Positions 56,689 through 64,000 of a stretch of 64,000 nt of DNA are shown here, one piece after another. Every line of letters begins with the position of its first letter. The first letter of the stretch is position 1. This DNA comes from Alligator mississippiensis (Eukaryota; Chordata; Crocodylia; Alligatoridae). The position numbers were made by a program, and so were the translations under genes. The notes beneath the pieces are model-generated. The model was not told where the DNA came from. It was given only the letters and a program-made list of their open reading frames with translations, and searched no databases. The stretch spans positions 50,254,882 to 50,318,881 of the forward strand of contig NC_081824.1 of assembly GCF_030867095.1 (NCBI RefSeq), in the 5' to 3' direction.

Positions 56689-57776
56689 AGGTGGATGACT
56701 ACACAGTCCGGTGGGTGACAAATTGGCTAGAGGGTCACACCCAGAGAGTCGTAGTGGATGGGTCGGTATCGACCTGGAAGGGTGTGGGCAGTGGGGTCCC
56801 GCAGGGCTCGGTCCTTGGACCGATACTCTTCAATATCTTCATCAGCGACTTGGACGAGGGAGTGAAGTGTACTCTGTCCACGTTTGCAGATGACACAAAA
56901 CTATGGGGAGAAGTGGACACGCCGGGGGGCAGGGAACAACTACAAGCAGACCTGGACAGGTTGGACATATGGGCAGAAAACAACAGAATGCAATTCAACA
57001 AGGAGAAATGAAAAGTTTTGCACCTAGGGAGGAAAAATGTCCAGCACACCTACAGCCTAGGGAATGACCTGCTGGGTGGCACAGAGGTGGAAAGGGATCT
57101 TGGTGTCCTAGTGGACTCCAAGATGAACATGAGTCGTCAGTGTGACGAAGTCATCAGGAAAGCTAATGGCACTTTATCGTGCATCAGCAGATGCATGACG
57201 AACAGATCCGAGGAGGTGATACTTCCCCTCTATCGGGCACTGGTCAGACCGCAGCTGGAGTACTGCGTGCAGTTTTGGGCGCCACAATTCAAGAGGGATG
57301 TGGATAACCTGGAGAGGGTCCAGAGAAGGGCCACTCATATGGTTAAGGGCTTGTAGGCCAAGCCCTATGAGGAGAGACTGGGGCACCTGGACCTTTTCAG
57401 CTTCCACAAGAGAAGGTTGAGAGGCAACCTTGTGGCTGCCTATAAGTTCATCACTGGGGCACAGAAGGGAATTGGTGAGGTTTTATTCACCAAGGCGCTC
57501 CCTGGGCTTACAAGAAATAATGGCCACAAGCTAGCAGAGAGCAGATTTAGACTAGACATTAGGAAGAACTTCTTCACAGTTAGAGTGGCCAAGGTATGGA
57601 ATGGGCTCCCAAGGGAGGTGGTGCTCTCCCCTACCCTGGGGGTCTACAAGAGGAGGTTAGATAGGCATCTAGCTGTGGTCATCTAGACCCAGCACTCTTT
57701 CCTGCCTACTCAGGGGGTCAGACCCAATGATCTATTGAGGTCCCTTCTGACCCTAGCATCTATGAATCTATGAATC
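56689..57776 (+). mobile_element. CR1 LINE, 5'-truncated, in Harbinger-like element
   Basis: Encodes the second half of the RT domain to the ORF2 end, then 3' UTR and an ATCTATGAATCTATGAATCT tail. It aligns base for base with 33783-34865 of the proviral CR1, with scattered differences, and so belongs to the same young subfamily. Confidence 0.94.
56691..57686 (+). pseudogene. CR1 ORF2 C-terminal half, broken
   Basis: Frame starting [15 protein letters not shown], then [25 protein letters not shown] (motif C intact). A TGA at 57009-57011 (after NKEK) and a TAG at 57354-57356 (after VKGL) interrupt it. The last segment, 57417-57686, gives [19 protein letters not shown] and [13 protein letters not shown]. 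No 5' half, so never a functional ORF2. Confidence 0.93.
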
Positions 57777-58620
57777 TGTCCCCAGCCCCTGCCCAGCCCT
57801 CTCAAGCTCCCCTGGCCCCATGTTCCCTCTCCCCTCCCCCCTATTCCCCCATAGCACATGGAGAGGTGGGACACAGTTCAAAACTTTATTGATCAGCTCA
57901 TGTCCCCACAGCTGGGTGGGCACAGGTCTCAATGCAATCACTGATGTCCTTCTTAGCAGTGGGGGGCAGGAACATGTAACACTATCACTGGTAGCCCTCC
58001 AGGCAGCAGCAGAGGTTTCAGGGCAGCCCAGAATTGACCCCTGTGCCATTGTAGCTCAGGGTTCCAAACCAGGAGTGCAGGTTTGCCTGAGGCACCAAGA
58101 GGATCATCACCAGAAGGACATCATGGTATGGGCTCACCTCAGCCTGCAAAAACAGCTCATTGCACATCACTCACGTCACACACAGCAGGGGCATGCTCAG
58201 GAAGCAGTAGTGGTGTGGGGGGTGAGCCAGCCAAGGGGCACCTTCCCAGACCAGGCCCCAGAGAAGAGGGTGGGGGCATAGCCAGTGCCTTACCCCAGTT
58301 GTCTGGGAGCCCCATGCACCCCAAGCCCTGGTGCTGTGGGTGGGCTGGGTAGCAGCACAGCAGAGTGGGTGGCCTGCAGGGGAGAGGTAGGGGAGTGGGG
58401 TCTGGAGCCATGGCAGCAAGTGCTGCTAAAAGCCTGACCTGTGCTGTCCTAAGAAGGGGGTATGGGAGGCAGGCTGCCTGAGGCAAGCACCCAGTGGCCC
58501 ACCAGCCTCAGAGGAGCAAGCGGGGATGGGGGGCTCACCTGGAAGTTGCCTGGGCCTGCCTGACCAGATCTACTATGGTTCCTGGGCACCTCTGCACAGC
58601 TGCTCCTTGATCTGAAGCTG
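57777..58620. other. Harbinger-like interior, nothing recognised
   Basis: GC-rich. TTTATT at 57886-57891 would be an AATAAA for minus-strand transcripts. Overlapping frames on both strands lack recognisable domains. Confidence 0.4.
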
Positions 58621-58624
58621 GGCA

Positions 58625-59314
58625 ATGCACAGCCCTTGGTGCAAGGCATATTATCACTTAAATGTTGCAAACTCTCACAAAAGACTTCAGTCTCTTTCTT
58701 CTGCAGGGCCTGCATCTGGAGAAGCCACAGGCCCAAGCAAGGAGCAGGCTCCAGGTCACCGCCCCCAACACTGGAGCCTGCCTCATGAGCCAGCTGCACC
58801 AGCGGCCAGCTCAAGACTGTACCCTCCTGCTCAAGTGCCTGGTGGAGGTTGTGGAGGAGTGGGAGGCATGGGCAGAGGCCTGGTGGGAGGAGGACCTGGT
58901 CCACCAGAAGTGGTAGGCAGAGGATATCTCCCAGGAGACCACCTGGGAGGACCAAAACACCAGGCACAGAGGGAATACAGGGCCATGATAGAGCACCTGG
59001 AGTGGGAGTGGATCAAGCTGCTCAGGCAGCAGGGGGCCAACCAGTCCCAGGTGGTGGAGGCCACATACAATGACCATTGGATCCTGGACACTCTTTTGGG
59101 CCTGGCAGTCGCATGCATGTCCCCCACAGCTCAACCCCCATGCCTAGCCCCACAGAGCTCCTGGCAGCTGGCTCACCCCACAGAAGGCCCTTGCCTGTGT
59201 CTGAGAGGAGGTCCTGAGGTGCCTCCAATTCACTGGAGCCCCGGGCCCAACTCCTGCATTGAGCCCCCTGCCACCTGCCTGGGCCCAACCCCACCACTTT
59301 CCCTGAGTCCATGA
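58625..59314 (+). pseudogene. Possible second (accessory) ORF of the Harbinger-like element
   Basis: Harbinger elements usually encode a DNA-binding accessory protein besides the transposase. Here the plus strand carries frames with acidic/Trp-rich VEVVEEWEAWAEAWWEEDL (58662-58916) and YRAMIEHLEWEWIKLLRQQG..VVEATYNDHWILDTLLGLA (within 58625-59314), in different frames. I do not recognise a Myb/SANT motif. The role is inferred only from position, opposite and convergent to the transposase. AATAAA at 59556-59561 could end this transcript. Confidence 0.35.
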
Positions 59315-59860
59315 GCCCAAGAATTTGGAGGTGCCAGGCACAGTGCCACAAGGGAATTCTGGTCCCAGACTCAGGCAGCCTGAGGGGGAGCCACCCACCC
59401 CTGAGGCATGCCATCCAGCATCACCGCCAGATAAGCCCGCCACATGTTGTGACCACCATGGCCCCTGGGCCCATGAAGGAGTGGTCTGAGGCTAGGATGC
59501 TGGCTGCCTGCCCCCAGGCTCTGCTCCCCAGGCATCCCCACCACACAGCAGGGTAATAAAAGACTGAGACTCTAGAATATAGTTTGCACATTGGGAAGAG
59601 TGTTTTTTATTGTTGGTGGGGAGGTTGGTGGAGGGGTACCATTTGCTGGGGAGGGAGGGAGGAGGGGTTTCTATTAGTTGACAGGGGAGGAGGGAGCTCT
59701 GTGTGTTGGGGAGGGAGAGGCAAGAAGGCTCCATGTATTGATGGGGGGGGGTTAGGGGGGTTGTGAGGGAAATAAACTTTTTCTTCCAAATGTGTGCATC
59801 TGAGAGTGATGCTGGGGGTAGGCAGGGAGTAAGGGGTGTGTGGGTGGTGGGGCAGGTGGG

Positions 59861-60299
59861 CTACAGGGGGGAGTGCTGTAAAAGGTGGTCCACCAGGGCC
59901 TCCCACACCCAGTTCCCTGGTCCCCAGTAGCGGATGTGCAGCTTGCCTGGGGCCTCACCAGAGGGTACCTGCTGCAGCTTATGCTTCCAACACCAGGCCA
60001 CCTCCACCCAGCATGCTTTCTCTCCCCGGGCCTTGCAAATATTGTGCAGCATGCATGCTGCAACAACGACCCAGAGGAGGTTTCTCTCAGCCAGCTTGAG
60101 GCAGGCCATGAGGGACTGCCAGCAGCTTATGAGGTGGCCAAAGGCACACTCGATGAGGGCAGGGTTTGCCCAGGGCCTGACAGGGGTGCAAATGCCTGGT
60201 GTGGGGCTTCATCCACCACAGAATTAGTGGGCTGCTGGGTCCCTGATGATGAGGGGTGATACGACAACAGCCAGCCAGCAGGATGACCAAGGCATCCAA
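59861..60299 (-). pseudogene. HARBI1-like transposase, C-terminal remnant
   Basis: Minus-strand frames encode NPALIECAFGHLISCWQSL, matching the ..VE.AFGRLK.RWR.L block, then LAERNLLWVVVAACMLHNICKARGE, matching the V.A.C.LHNIC...GE block near the end of PIF/Harbinger DDE transposases. The first block is in frame with the 60109-59861 reading, so about 140 codons remain. The N-terminal and central parts, including the first catalytic Asp residues, are not recognisable. TTTATT near 59606 would be the minus-strand AATAAA. Confidence 0.72.
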
Positions 60300-60543
60300 G
60301 AGGATCTAGGGACCCATGGCTGAGAAGTGCAGCTGGGGAAGAAGCAGAGCTGCCTCCATGCCACGCTCTTTATCTCAACACAGGAAGAGTCTGCCCAGAC
60401 TGCACAATGTGGGGCTGTGTTTTAACAATGGCTGCCAAGTACTGGCAGCTGGGTCTGGCTTTAACATGGTTGCCAAGTGCTGAAAGCTGGGTCCAGGGGC
60501 TGGAGCTCCCCCTGGTGGCCACAGGGGAACATGGCAGGGCTGG
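60300..60543. other. Harbinger-like right end, non-coding
   Basis: Contains two copies of a ggctg/ttgccaagt.ctg..agctgggtc unit (near 60430 and 60466). No gene seen. Confidence 0.5.
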
Positions 60544-60577
60544 AGGGAACTGGCACTAAATTTAGTGCCAGTTCCCT
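60544..60577. repeat. 34-bp perfect palindrome
   Basis: The sequence at 60544-60577 equals its own reverse complement with no loop; half-site AGGGAACTGGCACTAAA centred at 60560/60561. It lies about 95 bp inside the right end of the Harbinger-like element and is a likely transposase- or accessory-protein-binding site. Confidence 0.9.
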
Positions 60578-60809
60578 GAACATGTAGACACCTGCCAAAA
60601 ATCAGTTACAGCACATTAAGCTAATGTGCAGTAAATTTAGTCATGACTAATTGCATGTGTAGACACATCTGGTGGGTAGAAAAATAAAATTCTCTCATTT
60701 GATAGCCCCTATTTGATCTAGGGAAAAATGACTATTCAAGACATATGATAATAATAAAATGCTTATCCCAGGGCATTAAAGCTAGGGAAGTCGAGGGCTG
60801 TGTCTAAAC

Positions 60810-61188
60810 CAGGGGTTCCAAATGTTTATGTGCCCATGGGCACATTCAAATTTAAAAGAAAAAGCAGCAGGCACCAATATGAATATTAAAGTTTAGAAGT
60901 TAGAATCCTGGATATGTGCATGCACATAGTTTCATTTGGGGAGGGAGTAGTAAGCGCCACTCTGTCATTGCGTCAGTCAGACTGACTCAGTCTCAGTTTG
61001 GCGGCCATTGCGTACTGCCTGTGAAAAAAATGTTGAAGTGCTGCTGTTCTGAGTTCAGTCAGCAGTGACAGCATTTTTTGTGGAATAATGATTTTTACTG
61101 AATGTAAAAATGTGTGCGGGCACCTGAATAAACCTCGGGGGGGGGGGGGGCACCATGGCACCTGTGGGCATCGCATTGGGAACCGCTA
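60810..61188. mobile_element. hAT (Charlie-like) MITE, about 380 bp
   Basis: Left end CAGGGGTTCCAAATG, right end read inward TAGCGGTTCCCAATG. These are Charlie-type termini. I found no matching 8-bp duplication, so the exact end or the copy may be damaged. It contains a G14 run (61137-61150). Confidence 0.65.
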
Positions 61189-63252
61189 CACAGGTCAAAA
61201 CAATACATGCTAATATGTCAGCCAGCTTCAAAACCAGAAGCTGCATAGGTATATCCTCTGCTTCTCAGAGATACTTAGTCCAGGTACAGTGCTCAGTGAA
61301 TATGGCCATACTTCTTCTGGTTCAGGAGTCAACGTGCTCAGAATTAGCTCAGACAACTCCCCACAGCTCTGTTTTGTGCCAAGAATTCTGCCACTTGATC
61401 AGACATACAGAGGAAAAGAGACACGACTCTTTTATACTATTCAAGAGCAGGCTGAATAAGGCACTTCTTGTTCATTTCCTATATTTCTCTAAATTAGTAT
61501 TTTATTTTCCGCTCTACTAGTAAGATTCTTCAAGAGGCATCAAAGAATTAGTTGAAAAACCAACACTTCCCAGAAAGATTATATTTATAAAATACCATAG
61601 CATGTTTGCAAAAATGTATTGATAAAAAGCAAGCTTTGCCACATTTTACATGTGCTAAAACTTATTTTCTAATTATAATTACACATTAAAAAAAAAATCA
61701 ATAAATGAACTTAGAGCACATTTTGTTAATGTGTGTTCCAAGGCTATGGAAATATCTTTTTGCAAGGGAGTTTCCAGTTCTTCTTACCCTGTTTACAGCA
61801 AGTAGGGTCATGTTTTAATATTAGGCAGAAAAGTCAGTTTCCAAAAGCAATGATCATAGCAACAAGATATCATTTAGTAGCCAACACATGTGGTAGTTCT
61901 ATTAGCTCATAGACTTCACGTAAGGATCCCCCAAGATTCACTGTGCACAGAAGCTGCTTAATTTTGTGTCAGCTGCATGTATTTTTCCAGTTCAACAAAC
62001 TGGGCAAATAATTTGGCTAGATACTAAATGATTCCTGGCAATTTGAAGTGTGTGGAACAACATATGTTAAGTAACTTTCTAGATTTCTTGTCAATATGTT
62101 TCAATGATTTTTAAAGAGAAAATGTAACAAAGAAATATATATAAAGAAATAAATCACAATGTAAACACTGACCACTACCTCCAATGGTCTCCTATTTTTG
62201 ATGTGTTTTGTTAGCAGGAGTTTTGTCAGTAGTTAAATGAGATACTTCCAAAGAAAATGAAATCACTAATTATCTTTGTAGCTGCCACCCTATTTTTAAC
62301 AGTTTTGAATCAATTTCTTGGCATGGTATTAGATACACTGTGGAGGGTGTTTTTTTTGTTTTCTGGGTTTTGGAGGGGGGCGTGTTTCAGGGAAAAGTTG
62401 TTAATATCACTGCTTTTTTATTTCAGACATTGAATGGGCTCCTATCAAACATACATACATACATACACACACACACATATTTGGGGCCAGGCTCTGATGT
62501 CTGCTAGAAAGTAAATTGGAAGTAACTCCCTTGATTTCAATCTAACCAAGAATAGAAAAGATTTAGCCAACATGAGAATCAACACATGTTCCCAACAAGT
62601 TTGCACATCTCATAAAATACAGATGGGAGTAACAGATCACTTACTGACTGACAATTTATTCCTTCCTTTGAATTTTAAGACTCTGATTTATGATGAGCTA
62701 CTAAGTATAAAATATATCCCAGACTTTAAATTTAACCATTTTCCATCATAGGTCACCCAATCTATTAAAGTTATTGATTTTATTTTTCAAGTGGCCTTAA
62801 TGTGAACAGAGGTAACAATTAATTGAGAAAAAATGCTTGTTCTGCAATACAGCCATACTGGCTATAAGGTCTGGGGAAATAAAGGGCACTCTAAGGTTAT
62901 CACTGTATTTCTCAGCTCTTCATCAAGACATTCTCTATCAATATTTTTGGGTAGAGGATTAAACAAAATATATTAAAAATTAAGAAGACAACAAACTTGT
63001 CTCAGTCAATGGTATGTCGCACTAGAGGCCATAACCCCAAAAGAATTTGAGCACCTAATATCAGTGTTTAATTATCTTCACTGTAAAAATGTTCACCTTA
63101 TTTCTAAACAGATTTGTTTAGCTTCAACTTCTACACATTGGGTGTCACTATGCCTTTGACTTCTTTTTTCTGCAATACCTTCTGTTGCCAAACTTCTGTT
63201 CTTCTGTTGATCCTTACAGATTATAATGAAGGGTTTATCTGTACTACACAAT
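61189..63252. other. No gene recognised
   Basis: AT-rich anonymous DNA. A (CATA)n/(CA)n microsatellite lies at about 62450-62480. Confidence 0.6.
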
Positions 63253-63618
63253 GGGCACATCTACACATGCATCCGACTGTGTAGTTGTTACTGTTCAGCA
63301 AGTACTAAATTACTGTGCAGTAACTGCCTTTAGTGAGTAGTCCTGGCAACATATGGGTCATTTCTGACCCTACTGCACAGTAACCAGAAGCTACTGTGCA
63401 GTAACGTTGGCATCGCAGTTTGTGACTGTTGAAGCTACATCGCCATAGCTCGTCAATACAGCAATGTAGCATCTCATGTGGACATGCCTAACATGGTGCT
63501 AGCTCTGCCTAGCTTGATCAGAAACTGACTTCTGATTAGCTGGGGCAGAATGCCAGATTAATAGACCTATACTATTTCCAGTCTGCAGAGGACAATTATT
63601 GTGGCATGTAGACATACC
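63253..63618. mobile_element. Harbinger-type MITE, about 240-370 bp
   Basis: Left end GGGCACATCTACACATGC. Two candidate right ends read inward GGCATGTCCACATGAG (ending 63488) and GGTATGTCTACATGCC (ending 63618). Internal TACTGTGCAGTA palindromes repeat near 63313, 63365 and 63393. Same terminus family as 26715. The true right boundary is undecided. Confidence 0.62.
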
Positions 63619-64000
63619 ATAACCATCCCTCAGTCTTTTGTCTGATAAACTAAATGGACTAAGCTAATGGACTCCATTTATTAGATGTGTTTTCTAATCC
63701 TTTCATATCTTTTATGGCTCTTCTCTAAATCCTGTACAGTTTAAACAAAATCATTTTTAGAAATTAGGACACTAGAACTATACTTAATAATTTAGAAGTA
63801 GTCAAATCAATGTCTAATATGGAGATAACATAGCTTTCCTGCTCATTAATACATAAGCCCTTATTGCCCATAGCATCATAATATAAGATCATGTTTCCTT
63901 GTTTATCCACTATGACTTCCCACTCTTCTTCAGAGTCACTGCTTCCCCAGAACACAATCCTGTGTCTGGTAAGTATGGCCTATATCCTAAAGTCTTTAGA
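63619..64000. other. No gene recognised
   Basis: AT-rich to the window edge. A 63-codon minus-strand frame (63955-63764) is acidic at its start but has no recognisable domain. Confidence 0.55.

Larger units (their letters stand above)
56264..60670 (-). mobile_element. PIF/Harbinger-like transposon with nested CR1 (4.4 kb)
   Basis: Left end GGGCATGTCTACATGAGATG; right end read inward AGATGTGTCTACACATGC: terminal similarity over a TGTCTACA core, the same terminus type as the MITEs at 26715 and 63253. The minus-strand interior has a HARBI1-like transposase remnant. GC-rich relative to its flanks. Excluding the CR1 it is about 3.3 kb. I could not fix the 3-bp target duplication, so ends are approximate. 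Confidence 0.7.

Noticed and set aside
57768-60299. Many overlapping frames over 80 codons on both strands
   Set aside because: High GC lowers stop frequency. Only the HARBI1-like blocks, and tentatively the plus-strand acidic frame, have support.
63764-63955. 63-codon minus-strand frame with an acidic start
   Set aside because: Too short and without recognisable similarity; no companion exons visible.

Overview
The window is nuclear DNA of a sauropsid vertebrate, most likely a crocodilian (a turtle is the main alternative). This rests on many CR1 LINE copies ending in short ATCTATGA/ATTCTATGA tails, a Tx1-like LINE with a CCHC-knuckle ORF1, hAT and PIF/Harbinger DNA transposons, and a class I (gammaretrovirus-like) endogenous retrovirus. 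I recognise no host exon, tRNA, rRNA or CRISPR array. The window reads as an AT-rich gene desert crowded with nested mobile elements. Family names come from motif recognition only; no database was searched.

Layout. 1-662: two CR1 3' ends in tandem. 663-6030: mostly anonymous. 6035-10763: an old CR1 3' end split by a 4.4-kb hAT transposon (8-bp duplication ccagagag) with a degenerate minus-strand transposase. 12.7-13.1 kb: CR1 3' end. 15.4-23.8 kb: two Tx1-like LINE fragments in opposite orientations, a nearly complete minus-strand CR1 (ORF1 esterase, endonuclease, RT), and two inverted copies of an LTR-like repeat around the Tx1 RT segment. 25.7-27.0 kb: an LTR-like repeat and a Harbinger-type MITE.

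27446-40958 is a complete but defective provirus. It has two 502-bp LTRs differing at about 10 sites, a tact 4-bp target duplication, a primer-binding site matching tRNA-His, gag, a UAG between gag and pol in one frame, protease, RT, RNase H, integrase with a GPY/F-type tail, and an env with CWIC and CX6CC motifs. A full-length 4.5-kb CR1 (30324-34865) sits inside the gag zinc knuckle. All viral genes carry stops or frameshifts.

42.5-43.3 kb: hAT-like MITE. 44.2 kb: CR1 3' end. 46822-53139: a second large hAT-like element with imperfect 8-bp duplications, containing a CR1 of about 2.5 kb, a long (TG)n tract and a long inverted repeat. 55935-56233: hAT MITE with a perfect 8-bp duplication. 56264-60670: a Harbinger-like element with a minus-strand HARBI1-like transposase remnant and a nested CR1. 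60.8-61.2 and 63.25-63.6 kb: further MITEs.

The nesting gives a relative chronology. Old CR1s predate the hAT at 6.2 kb. The provirus, the Harbinger element and the second hAT predate the CR1s inside them. The CR1 subfamily whose ORF2 ends in LAGVI-type residues (34.8, 44.4 and 57.7 kb) includes the youngest insertions visible.
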